64,000 nucleotides of DNA, from contig NZ_CP049270.1 of NCBI RefSeq assembly GCF_003048595.2, positions 1,178,001 through 1,242,000 on the forward strand, read 5' to 3'. Shown here one piece after another: positions 17,674-25,622 of this stretch; position 1 is the stretch's first letter, and every line of letters begins with the position of its first letter. A program made the position numbers and the translations under genes. The notes below the pieces were generated by a model. The model saw only the letters and a program-made list of their open reading frames with translations. It searched no databases and was not told the DNA's origin. The stretch comes from Campylobacter concisus (lineage in GTDB: Bacteria > Campylobacterota > Campylobacteria > Campylobacterales > Campylobacteraceae).

Positions 17674-19692
17674 TTAAAAGCTGATCTCTTTTATATCAGC
17701 TACTTTTAATATCTCACTATAAATTTGACCGATGATCGCGACGCGATTGTTTCGCACTTTCTCGTTTTCAACATTTATCATAACTTTGTCAAAAAACTCA
17801 TCGATCTGTGGTTTTAATGCAAATAGCGCCTTTAGCCTTGGCTCATACGCTAGGCTCTTATCAACTGCTCTAAATGCGTCATTTAGGGATTTTTCAGCAT
17901 CTATCTCAAAGAGGTTCTCATCAACCTTGCTAAATTTATCATCTTTTATGATGTTTGCAAGGCGTTTAAATGTCGAGAAATTCTCTCTAAAATTTGGCTC
18001 GCTAGAAATTTTAGCAAGTGCCTCTATCATCTTGGTTAGCTCCAAGATATCCTTTTCGCCGCTTTTTATGCACGCTTTTACGATAGAAGCATTTGCATCA
18101 AAGAAAGTGTAGAGCCTATCAAGGATGAAATTTATAAGCACTTCAACATCAAATTTTTTATAGTCTTTTGCGATATCTTCTAAAATTTCTTTTACGTTAA
18201 ATTTCAAATTATGTGCCAAAACGATCTTTATCACCCCATTAGCCGCACGTCTTAAAGCGTATGGATCTTTGGTGCCGCTTGGGATTTTACCGATACTAAA
18301 GAGCCCTATTAGCGTATCAAGCTTGTTTGAAAGTGCCACGACTGAGCTAAAGACCTTACTTGGGCACTGTGCCTCCTCGCCATCAGGCAAATACTGCTCT
18401 TTTATAGCTAAAACGACGTCTTCATCCTCATTTTTTGCCTTTGCGTAGTAAGCGCCCATGATACCTTGAAGCTCGGTAAACTCATAAACCATCTGAGTTG
18501 TAAGATCAGCCTTGCTTAACATCACAGCTCGCTCCAGCTTAGTCGTGTACTCGCCAGCTTCTTTTTTGAGTAGCTCGTCATAGTTGCTAGCAAGCTTTTT
18601 AGCCACTTGTAGCTCTCTAAGCTCTTTTTCGTAGATACTTCCAAGCTCTTTTAGATAAGTTATATTTTTTAGTTTTTCTGGGCCAAATTCGTGCGCTAGG
18701 TCGCTTTGCCAAAAGAACATCGCATCACTTAGCCTTGCTCTTAGCACCTTTTCGTTGCCTTTGATGATGAGCGAGTAGTCCTGCGTTATGGCGTTGCTAA
18801 CGACAATGAAGCCGTTTGCTAGCTTACCATTTTTAAAGACTGGAAAGTAGCGCTGATTTTCTTTCATAGAAGTGATGATGACCTCGCTTGGCACCTCCAA
18901 AAACTCCTCTTCAAACGAGCCAAGAAGGGCTGTTGGATACTCGGTGATCGCCACGACTTCAGCCAACAAGTCTTTATCGATCTCGATCTTTAACCCACTT
19001 TTTTGGCTGATCTTTTCAAACTCATCAAGGATTATTTTTTCTCTCTCGCCTGCTTCAAGCACGACACCACGGCTCTTTGAGCCTTCAAAATACTCTTTTA
19101 TGTTTAAAATTTTTATCTTGTCATAGCTGATACTTCTGTGTGGATAGGTTGAATCACCACTCTCAACGCCAAATTTATTAAATTTTATGACCTCATCGCC
19201 AAGCAAACACAAAAACGATCTTATCGGGCGGATAAACTCGAACTCTCCGTTGCCCCAGTGCATAGACTTGCCAAAGTTAAGACTCTTTAAAAACTCCTCA
19301 ACCATGTCGCCCATTATCTTGGCAACCAGCTCGCCTTTTACCTCTTTTTCGTAGTAAAGCACCTCTTTCCCGTCTATCTCTTTAAATTTAAGCTCACTTT
19401 CATCTATGCCGCATTTATTTGCAAAGCTAAGCGCAGCCTTTGTAAATGTTCCATCTTTTAGCGCCACTTGCTTTGGCGCACCGATAAAACTAGCCACGCT
19501 GTCAGGCTGAGATTGTGGAAATTTCTCATGAAAAAAGACCAAACGACGCGGCGTATAATAAAATTTAAAAGGGCTTACAAGATTATATTTTTCAAGCACA
19601 GCCTGCCATTTAGCATTGATATTTGGCAGCTCCCTTAAAAACGGTATCGCTGGAAGCTCCTCAACTCCAATTTCTAATAATAACTCTTTCAT
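17674..19692 (-). CDS. glyS: Glycyl-tRNA synthetase beta subunit
   Basis: A 672-residue subunit of the bacterial alpha2-beta2 glycyl-tRNA synthetase, involved in tRNA binding. It opens with LLLEIGVEELPAIPF, the family signature, and contains the HD-like middle domain (ERAVMLSKADLTTQMVYEFTELQGIMG) and KIPSGTKDPYALRRAANG. The alpha subunit glyQ is not in the window. Its ATG overlaps the stop of a 50-aa membrane protein gene by ATGA, placing it last in the long leuD-to-glyS gene run. Confidence 0.97.
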   Translation of the reverse strand: MKELLLEIGVEELPAIPFLRELPNINAKWQAVLEKYNLVSPFKFYYTPRRLVFFHEKFPQSQPDSVASFIGAPKQVALKDGTFTKAALSFANKCGIDESELKFKEIDGKEVLYYEKEVKGELVAKIMGDMVEEFLKSLNFGKSMHWGNGEFEFIRPIRSFLCLLGDEVIKFNKFGVESGDSTYPHRSISYDKIKILNIKEYFEGSKSRGVVLEAGEREKIILDEFEKISQKSGLKIEIDKDLLAEVVAITEYPTALLGSFEEEFLEVPSEVIITSMKENQRYFPVFKNGKLANGFIVVSNAITQDYSLIIKGNEKVLRARLSDAMFFWQSDLAHEFGPEKLKNITYLKELGSIYEKELRELQVAKKLASNYDELLKKEAGEYTTKLERAVMLSKADLTTQMVYEFTELQGIMGAYYAKAKNEDEDVVLAIKEQYLPDGEEAQCPSKVFSSVVALSNKLDTLIGLFSIGKIPSGTKDPYALRRAANGVIKIVLAHNLKFNVKEILEDIAKDYKKFDVEVLINFILDRLYTFFDANASIVKACIKSGEKDILELTKMIEALAKISSEPNFRENFSTFKRLANIIKDDKFSKVDENLFEIDAEKSLNDAFRAVDKSLAYEPRLKALFALKPQIDEFFDKVMINVENEKVRNNRVAIIGQIYSEILKVADIKEISF

Positions 19693-19841
19693 ATTTCACT
19701 CTTTTTATTAAAATTTTCTCTTTTTTCTCTTACCATTTTTCTTGCCCTCTCCTTCTCCTGTGACTGCAAAATGACGCCTCTTATCATAAAAATAAGAAAT
19801 AAAACAAACGCCGTAATCATAAAAATATCTAAAATTTGCAC
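19689..19841 (-). CDS. 50-aa single-pass membrane protein before glyS
   Basis: A small gene with a GTG start at 19839-19841. It encodes a hydrophobic helix at about residues 4-24 (MITAFVLFLIFMIRG-like core) followed by a highly basic and charged tail (QEKERARKMVREKRENFNKK). Support is contextual: GGAG of the preceding gene's end lies at the right distance, and the stop overlaps the glyS start as ATGA. The frame is therefore bounded by genes at both ends with no waste. I do not recognise a family. Confidence 0.68.
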   Translation of the reverse strand: MQILDIFMITAFVLFLIFMIRGVILQSQEKERARKMVREKRENFNKKSEI

Positions 19842-19844
19842 TCT

Positions 19845-21248
19845 CTACTCCACAACGATTTGGTTTTCTCTCTTGTAAATTTTAACTCTCGAGTTTTCAA
19901 AACTATACTCGCCATCTTTTAGCTTTTTCTTACTATAAACCCTGATCTTACCGTATGGTGTATGCAGATAGCCTCTCTCTAGTCTGCCCGAAATTTTAGC
20001 AAAGACATCGCCACTTCTAGCTTCGCTTAATTGCGATGCATCTAATAAATTTTCACTAATATCTTTTGTGCCATGCTCATTTATGATCTCATAATAGCTA
20101 ACTTCAAGCGCATCTTTATAAATTTTCATTCGCCTTACTAAAATATCTAGCTCTTCGCCTACAATAACGCTATTTTTAGGATCATAAACATAAATTCCGC
20201 GGTGATTTTTCGAGATAATGAAGCCATGCTTATCTTTTAAGATAACAACCGCTTTTTCGATCACGACTGGCACTGCCTCTGGGTGATCAAAAAGCGTATC
20301 CACATCAGCCGTCTTATAGCTTTGTTCGCTTATTTTTTTATTGGCTTTGTTTTCATCTTTTTTAAAAATTTTACTCACAAAGCCCTTTTTTATTGGACTT
20401 GGATCAGTTGAAATTTTAAACTTTAGTGCAAAGTGATCCGAATAAAGGTCGCTCTTTGCAAAGCCCTTTTCATCGACTGCAAAGCTTGGTTTAAAGACTT
20501 CAAAACTGCCACTAACATAGCTTAGATCGCCATTTTCCATAAAACTAGGCGAAAGCAAAACATGATCGATCGCTCTTTTTTTGCCATGCACTGCGTGAGA
20601 ATATCTATCTTTTGGCTCAAGCTCTTTATAAAGATCATAAAAATTTCTTGTTGCAATGATGTCATTTAGGATGGATTTTTGTCCAAAGGGTGAGTTAAAA
20701 TCACCCAAAATAATCGCATTTTTCTCTTTGCCTAGAGCCGTTCTTAACGTTTTTTCGGCCTTTTTTTGCATATTTATGCCATTTTTATAAGTTGGAAAGT
20801 GATTTACAAATATGCTAAATTTCTTGCCTTCCGTCTCAAAAATAACCTTTAAAATATTTCTCGTCTTTACGTTTGGAACTTTAAAAATTTCACTGCCACT
20901 TGGCTGCAACTTTGAAATAAGCCCAAGCCCAACAGGCGAGTTTTTCTCCTTTGTAAAGCTTATAAATTTATACTCGCTATCACTTACTAGAGCTTTTAAA
21001 ACTTGCTCATTTTCGATCTCTTGAAGTGCGATAATGTCAGTATTTAGTGCATTTATGACTTGTCTTGTCCTTTGTAGTTTTGAATCAGCTGCCTCGCAGT
21101 CCCATTTTGATACGCCTACTTTAAAATCAAGATACTCGCTACCATCATCTTTGCAATCAAATAAATTTTGCACATTATAAGTTGCGATGCTAATTTCACT
21201 CGCAAATGCCACTAAAATGGTAAAAACCAAAGCAAAAACTACTCTCAA
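19845..21248 (-). CDS. Secreted endonuclease/exonuclease/phosphatase-fold protein
   Basis: A 467-residue protein with a signal peptide (about 1-16). An EEP domain spans about 20-275: IATYNVQNLFD, DIIALQEIENEQVL, IFVNHFPTYKNG, ILGDFNSPFGQ and SDHFALKF provide the metal and catalytic residues. A variable linker and a second beta-rich domain (about 325-467, with DKHGFIISKNHRGIYVYD) follow, perhaps a nucleic-acid-binding module. A periplasmic or extracellular nuclease is likely, but phosphatases share this fold. It overlaps trmL by 4 bases. Confidence 0.86.
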   Translation of the reverse strand: MRVVFALVFTILVAFASEISIATYNVQNLFDCKDDGSEYLDFKVGVSKWDCEAADSKLQRTRQVINALNTDIIALQEIENEQVLKALVSDSEYKFISFTKEKNSPVGLGLISKLQPSGSEIFKVPNVKTRNILKVIFETEGKKFSIFVNHFPTYKNGINMQKKAEKTLRTALGKEKNAIILGDFNSPFGQKSILNDIIATRNFYDLYKELEPKDRYSHAVHGKKRAIDHVLLSPSFMENGDLSYVSGSFEVFKPSFAVDEKGFAKSDLYSDHFALKFKISTDPSPIKKGFVSKIFKKDENKANKKISEQSYKTADVDTLFDHPEAVPVVIEKAVVILKDKHGFIISKNHRGIYVYDPKNSVIVGEELDILVRRMKIYKDALEVSYYEIINEHGTKDISENLLDASQLSEARSGDVFAKISGRLERGYLHTPYGKIRVYSKKKLKDGEYSFENSRVKIYKRENQIVVE

Positions 21249-21724
21249 ATCTCACTCCTAAAGTCAAATTCAGCGATATTTTGCCTAATCGCTTCATAAG
21301 CGATAATGCCAGCACTCATAGCTAAATTTAAGCTCCTGCCCTCTTTTCCCATTGGTATGGTTATGGCATTTTTAAAATTTATATCCATAAACTCTCTTGG
21401 CAGCCCAGTACTCTCGCCACCAAAAAATATAAAATCTCCTGGCTTAAACCTAGCCTCGTAGTAAAGCCTATTTGTCTTTGTAGTAGCGAAGAAAAATCTA
21501 TCCTTGTGGCTTAAGTTTGCTTCTAAAAATTCTTCCAAACTATCCCAAATTTTTGGATTTAAAATTTTCCAGTAGTCAAGCCCTGCTCGTCTAACAGCCT
21601 TTTCGCTCAGATCAAAGACCGTTGGCTTAACGATATGCAGCTTTAAATTTGCATTAACACACATTCTGCCGATAGCTCCAGTATTTTGCGGTATCTGAGG
21701 ATGGACTAGGACTATGTTAAACAT
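21245..21724 (-). CDS. trmL: tRNA (cytidine/uridine-34 2'-O) methyltransferase
   Basis: A 159-residue SPOUT-class enzyme that methylates the wobble ribose of certain leucine tRNAs. It begins VLVHPQIPQNTGAIGRMCVN and has FFGGESTGLPREF and the SAM-knot ending ITIPMGKEGRSLNLAMSAGI, all typical of TrmL. The length is that of the minimal family form. It is followed after 4 bases of overlap by the secreted nuclease-like gene. Confidence 0.95.
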   Translation of the reverse strand: MFNIVLVHPQIPQNTGAIGRMCVNANLKLHIVKPTVFDLSEKAVRRAGLDYWKILNPKIWDSLEEFLEANLSHKDRFFFATTKTNRLYYEARFKPGDFIFFGGESTGLPREFMDINFKNAITIPMGKEGRSLNLAMSAGIIAYEAIRQNIAEFDFRSEI

Positions 21725-21798
21725 AAGCTTTCTTTGCCTTAAAAAGTGTTATGAACTAGCCTATTTTAGCCAAAATGGGCTTTTAAGAGTTTTAAAGA

Positions 21799-22986
21799 CT
21801 AATCTTTTCTAGGCTTATGCTCGCTTAGATATTTTGAAATTTCAAGCTCTTGCCTACGTTTTATCTCTTTTGCGATCTCTTCGTTTTTAAAACCAGCTGA
21901 TAAAATTTCTGCCACATCGACTTTCGGGTCAAATTTCGTCTCATAAATTCCAAGCTTCTTGGCACGCTCTATCCGCTCTTTATTATAAGCTCCAAGCCAT
22001 GATTTTATGGGCATATTTATGGCAATTTGCATTAGCTCTTTATCGCTTGGCATGTCCTTAAAATAAGGCTGCTTTAAGATAGAAAAGTAGCTCTTTGGCA
22101 GATGCATTTTCTCTAAAATTTCTTTTGTGTCAAGCTCAAATTTGCCAAACAAAAGATATAAAAATAATCTCTCATCATCCACAAATTCTCTAGCACTCTT
22201 AAGATCGCTTAAAAATCCATCGTCCATAGAAATTTGCATACCAAAAATTTCTTTAAAAAGTCCAAGCTCAAAAAGATAGTAAGCTCCTTTTTCTAGATGC
22301 TCTGAGCGAAAAAATTTAATAAGCTCAGTATTTATCCTATCTCTGCTTAGATGCTCCAAACTAAGGCTTTTCATAAGGACTATCGTCTCGTTTGCTATAC
22401 TAAAATCAAGCCTTGAGCTAAACTGCACCCCACGAAGCACCCTTAGCGGATCTTCTTTAAATTTTTCGCTATCAATGTGCCTTAGCGTCTTGCTAGACAA
22501 ATCATGCACTCCACCATGAAAGTCTAAAATTTCTCCACTAAAGATATTCATCATCATGGCGTTTATCGTAAAATCTCGCCTAAGGCTCGCAATTTTGGGA
22601 TCGTTAATATAGCTTACCGCAAAGTCTTTGTGCGAATTTCCTGTTTTGCTCTCGCTTCTTGGAAGCCCAATATCGTAGTTTTTGTATTTGTAGATAAAGT
22701 AGCTTTTGCCAACTCCGCTAGCGCCTATGCTAGCCATTAGCTCATTAAATTTAGTAGGCTCAATGTCATAAACTTCGATGTCATAATCATAAATTTCTCG
22801 TCCCAAGAACGCATCTCTCACGCACCCACCAACTAGATAAACGCGCGATGAAAAAGGAGCAAATAGCGATCTAAAAAAGTCTAGCTCACTATTTTTATAA
22901 ATTTTATTTTTGATTTTTATCTCATTTTTTGAGCCGTCCAATGGCTTATTTTGAGAGATTTTGGAGTCTATTTTCGATATTTGCAA
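21799..22986 (-). CDS. cca: CCA tRNA nucleotidyltransferase / poly(A) polymerase family
   Basis: The head domain is clear: VYLVGGCVRDAFLGREIYDYDIEVYD, with the GG-x-V-R-D and D-x-E/D metal motifs, then the RRDFTINAMM and DPLRVLRGVQFSSRLDF motifs. It adds or repairs the CCA end of tRNAs. The start is uncertain. The frame opens at TTG 22984-22986, 41 bases inside the CiaD-like gene; another TTG lies at 22939-22941, just after that gene's stop. Neither has a strong ribosome site. The order CiaD-like then cca matches Cj0788-Cj0789. Confidence 0.92.
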   Translation of the reverse strand: MQISKIDSKISQNKPLDGSKNEIKIKNKIYKNSELDFFRSLFAPFSSRVYLVGGCVRDAFLGREIYDYDIEVYDIEPTKFNELMASIGASGVGKSYFIYKYKNYDIGLPRSESKTGNSHKDFAVSYINDPKIASLRRDFTINAMMMNIFSGEILDFHGGVHDLSSKTLRHIDSEKFKEDPLRVLRGVQFSSRLDFSIANETIVLMKSLSLEHLSRDRINTELIKFFRSEHLEKGAYYLFELGLFKEIFGMQISMDDGFLSDLKSAREFVDDERLFLYLLFGKFELDTKEILEKMHLPKSYFSILKQPYFKDMPSDKELMQIAINMPIKSWLGAYNKERIERAKKLGIYETKFDPKVDVAEILSAGFKNEEIAKEIKRRQELEISKYLSEHKPRKD

Positions 22987-23350
22987 GGGTAAATTCTAAA
23001 AATTTTGTAGTTAGCTCAAGCCTTGAAGCGAGATCTTGCTCTGGAGTTTGCTTAAGCCCTTCAAAAAGCACTTCTATACGTTCAGCAAGGTTTGCTAAGA
23101 AAATTTTCTCTTCGCTCACCTCTCTACTTACTGGCTCCTCTTTTACCTCAAACGATTGCTCATTTTGTAAATTTGCCTCAACTTTTAGCTCGTTATTCAG
23201 TGCATTTTCATTATTCTCTATGGCCAAAAGCTCTTTTTTTAGATTCTCTCGCTCAAGCTCTTCTTGCTTTTTATTTTGCAGCGCTTCTATTTTTTCAAGC
23301 TCAGCACTAACCTCACTGATTGCCATTCTAGCAATATCATCAAGCTTCAT
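22946..23350 (-). CDS. ciaD: CiaD-like protein (Cj0788 positional homologue)
   Basis: A 134-residue acidic, mostly helical protein with a coiled-coil segment near 20-50 (LEKIEALQNKKQEELEREN). In C. jejuni the gene before cca is Cj0788, the invasion antigen CiaD, a secreted effector delivered to host cells. The shared opening pattern (a short helix then AISEVSAELEKI) and the position support homology; sequence similarity is otherwise modest by eye. The ATG at 23350 is chosen because it forms an ATGA overlap with the upstream gene's stop, whereas the longer frame starts at GTG inside that gene. Effector function here is inference. Confidence 0.75.
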   Translation of the reverse strand: MKLDDIARMAISEVSAELEKIEALQNKKQEELERENLKKELLAIENNENALNNELKVEANLQNEQSFEVKEEPVSREVSEEKIFLANLAERIEVLFEGLKQTPEQDLASRLELTTKFLEFTLANIENRLQNLSK

Positions 23351-23592
23351 AATCTTATCAACCACCTTTTAAATTCATTTATCTCTTCATCACTTTTCAT
23401 CGCTATAAAAAACTCTTTCATCTGCTCATTTTTTATCGCTCGCTCTTTGCGAAGTCCGCTCAGGCGATTTATCGCGCCAAGGGCATCTTTGTTTGACGGA
23501 TCTTGCTTTAAGATATTTTTATAAATTTCAAGCGCATCATCTTTTAGCCCCTGAGCTTCGTAGATCAGTGCTTCAGTGATTGTATTTTTCAT
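23347..23592 (-). CDS. 81-aa TPR-like protein (Cj0787 position)
   Basis: A small protein whose first half ([21 protein letters not shown] then [14 protein letters not shown]) looks like one to two tetratricopeptide helices. The second half is charged. Such units mediate protein contacts. It overlaps leuB by 4 bases upstream and the CiaD-like gene by 4 bases downstream. No catalytic motif is visible. It occupies the position of Cj0787 next to the CiaD homologue and might assist it. Confidence 0.82.
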   Translation of the reverse strand: MKNTITEALIYEAQGLKDDALEIYKNILKQDPSNKDALGAINRLSGLRKERAIKNEQMKEFFIAMKSDEEINEFKRWLIRL

Positions 23593-24656
23593 TTTTTGAT
23601 AAATCCTGCTATCACGTCGCCTATCTCACTAGTTGAGCAAACCTCAACTGCGTTAAAAGCGGCAATATCTTTTGTTCTGTACCCATTAGCTAGTGTAGTT
23701 TTTACAGCGTTTTCTATGGCGTCTGCTGCCTCGCTCTCGCCAAATGCGTATCTTAGCATCATAGCTGCACTTAAAATGGTGGCTATTGGATTTGCTATAC
23801 CCTGCCCTGCGATGTCTGGAGCTGAGCCGTGTATTGGCTCATAAATTCCCACTTTACCGCCCATACTTGCACTTGGAAGTAGTCCTATCGAGCCACAAAC
23901 CATACTCGCCTCGTCGCTTAAAATATCGCCGAATAAATTTTCAGTAAGTATGACGTCAAAATTTGCTGGCGCTCTTACTAACTGCATCGCCGCATTATCC
24001 ACATACATAAAGCTAAGCTCTACTTCAGGGTATTTTTTAGCCACTTCGCTAGTCACCTCACGCCAAAGCTGACTTGTCTCAAGCACATTTGCCTTATCGA
24101 CCATGCAAACCTTTTTCTTGCGAAGCATTGCTGTTTCAAAAGCGATCTTTGCGATGCGCTCGATCTCCATTTTAGTATAAACCATCGTGTTAAACGCTCT
24201 ATCTTCGCCTTTTTCACGTGGCTGGCCAAAATAAAGCCCACCTGTTAGCTCACGAACCACGACAAAATCAACGCCTCTTAAAACCTCTGGCTTTAGCGTG
24301 CTAGCATCCACTAGCTCATCAAAAACGATAGCTGGGCGTAAATTTGCGTAGGCTTCTAACTCTTTTCTAATCTTTAAAAGTCCGCTCTCTGGCCTAAGAT
24401 GCCTTGGTAGACTATCCCATTTTTCTCCGCCGATCGCTCCAAAAAGCACAGCATCAGAGCTTAGAGCAGAACTAAGCGTCTCATCTGGCAAAGGCACGCC
24501 AAATACATCATATGCAGAGCCACCCATAAGCTTGTAGTCGTACTCAAATTTTATCCCAAACTCAGCGCTAACAACATCTAAAATTTTTATCGCCTCATCT
24601 ATGATCTCAGGGCCGATGCCATCGCCTTTTATAACACAAATTTTATATTCTCTCAT
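23589..24656 (-). CDS. leuB: 3-isopropylmalate dehydrogenase
   Basis: A 355-residue NAD-dependent enzyme of leucine synthesis. It has [17 protein letters not shown] at the N terminus, [14 protein letters not shown], the substrate-site [12 protein letters not shown] and the NAD loop [19 protein letters not shown]. It lies 3 bases after leuD. Base composition is that of the surrounding core genome, unlike leuD upstream. leuA and leuC are absent from this window. Confidence 0.97.
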   Translation of the reverse strand: MREYKICVIKGDGIGPEIIDEAIKILDVVSAEFGIKFEYDYKLMGGSAYDVFGVPLPDETLSSALSSDAVLFGAIGGEKWDSLPRHLRPESGLLKIRKELEAYANLRPAIVFDELVDASTLKPEVLRGVDFVVVRELTGGLYFGQPREKGEDRAFNTMVYTKMEIERIAKIAFETAMLRKKKVCMVDKANVLETSQLWREVTSEVAKKYPEVELSFMYVDNAAMQLVRAPANFDVILTENLFGDILSDEASMVCGSIGLLPSASMGGKVGIYEPIHGSAPDIAGQGIANPIATILSAAMMLRYAFGESEAADAIENAVKTTLANGYRTKDIAAFNAVEVCSTSEIGDVIAGFIKK

Positions 24657-24659
24657 TAT

Positions 24660-25139
24660 TTAATCCAACTTTACTTTTGCGTATTCTATAAGTCCGCCGG
24701 CGTTTAAAAGCTCTTGCATAAACGGCGGTATGGGGCTAAATTTATACTCTTTGCCGCTGGTTAAATTTACGATCGCGCCGTTATCTACGTCTATTTTTAG
24801 TTCGTCGCCCTCGTTTATCTCGTCCGTTTCTTTGATTTCCAGTATCAAAAGTCCCGTATTAAAGCTATTTCTATAAAAAATTCTCGCATAACTTTTAGCT
24901 ATCACCGCGCCTATACCGGCAGCTTTAAGCGCGATAGGAGCGTGCTCGCGAGAGCTACCACAGCCGAAATTTTCGCCCGCTACGATAATGTCGCCCTTAT
25001 CTATCTTGGAGCTAAAATTAGGATCGGCGTCCTCCATTATATGTTTTGCTAAGATATTTTCGTCGGAAGTATTTAAGTATCTGGCGGCGATAATTATATC
25101 GGTATCGATATTGTCGCCGAATTTCCAAACTTTATTCAT
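24660..25139 (-). CDS. leuD: 3-isopropylmalate dehydratase small subunit
   Basis: A 159-residue subunit with the swivel-domain signature GDNIDTDIIIAARYL and FGCGSSREHAPIALKAAGI; it pairs with LeuC to isomerise 2- to 3-isopropylmalate. The ATG at 25137-25139 (MNKVWKFGDN) is used rather than a longer frame to 25238, because similarity begins there and a GGCG-containing ribosome site is close. Its codons are distinctly richer in CG than those of leuB three bases away, suggesting that leuD belongs to the foreign-composition segment to the right. Confidence 0.95.
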   Translation of the reverse strand: MNKVWKFGDNIDTDIIIAARYLNTSDENILAKHIMEDADPNFSSKIDKGDIIVAGENFGCGSSREHAPIALKAAGIGAVIAKSYARIFYRNSFNTGLLILEIKETDEINEGDELKIDVDNGAIVNLTSGKEYKFSPIPPFMQELLNAGGLIEYAKVKLD

Positions 25140-25244
25140 CGTTTCGCCTTTTTTAAATTTTCGAGATTTTAACCAAAAGTAGCTAAATAATTCATCAAAC
25201 GGCGAATAAAATTTGCGGCCCAAACGGCTAAAGGGCAAGGCAAA

Positions 25245-25259
25245 GGGCGTTTAACGCCC
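25245..25259. terminator. Terminator after the SQR/DUF2892 operon
   Basis: GGGCGTT-AACGCCC hairpin with T-rich sequence on both sides (TTTTATTTT on plus, TTT on minus). It separates the DUF2892 genes from leuD on the same strand. Confidence 0.78.
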
Positions 25260-25263
25260 CCTT

Positions 25264-25446
25264 TTATTTTTTTAAATTTAAAGAACACCTGCCTAGGAAT
25301 TTACACGCCGGGCAAAAACCCGTAACGCCGACGATAATCGGGATTAACCCGATTAACGCCCAGTAGCTCTCGTAAAAATACCAAACTGCCGCCATAAAAA
25401 CTAGCCCTAGTACGACCCTAACAATTCTACTTTTCACGCTTACCAT
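25264..25446 (-). CDS. DUF2892 microprotein B
   Basis: A 60-residue protein with two membrane helices (about 9-24 and 27-44) and two C-terminal cysteine segments, FCPACKFLGRCSL. This layout is the DUF2892 family (the membrane part of YgaP-type rhodanese proteins), commonly linked to sulfane sulfur handling. It follows the paralogous 53-aa gene after 4 bases and is the last gene of the Crp/Fnr-SQR unit. Cysteines near the membrane face may bind a metal or sulfur; this is inference. Confidence 0.88.
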   Translation of the reverse strand: MVSVKSRIVRVVLGLVFMAAVWYFYESYWALIGLIPIIVGVTGFCPACKFLGRCSLNLKK

Positions 25447-25450
25447 ATTT

Positions 25451-25612
25451 TTACCTTTTCTTAAAAATTTTATAAAGCGGGCAGTAACCGTAATATCCCG
25501 TTAAAAGCGGAATTAGCCCGACCGTCCACAACCAGCAGTCGCAAATAAATCCAAAAATAAAAAACCAAATCGCCGCTATAATCAAACGTATAGTTTTATC
25601 TAAAACGCTCAT
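25451..25612 (-). CDS. DUF2892 microprotein A (53 aa)
   Basis: A gene of only 162 bases starting at ATG 25610-25612 with an excellent AAAGGAG site seven bases upstream. Two hydrophobic helices (about 9-23 and 27-42) are followed by GYYGYCPLYKIFKKR. It resembles its neighbour at 25264-25446 (shared GLIPLLTG/GLIPIIVG and CP motifs), so the two are tandem diverged copies. Only one C-terminal cysteine remains (CPLY), while C-D-C lies in the first helix. It is 10 bases after the SQR gene. Confidence 0.85.
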   Translation of the reverse strand: MSVLDKTIRLIIAAIWFFIFGFICDCWLWTVGLIPLLTGYYGYCPLYKIFKKR

Positions 25613-25622
25613 TTTATCTCCT

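Noticed and set aside
24660..25238. Longer leuD start at 25238
   Set aside because: The added 33 residues precede the conserved start of LeuD and lack a good ribosome site; the ATG at 25139 fits the family.
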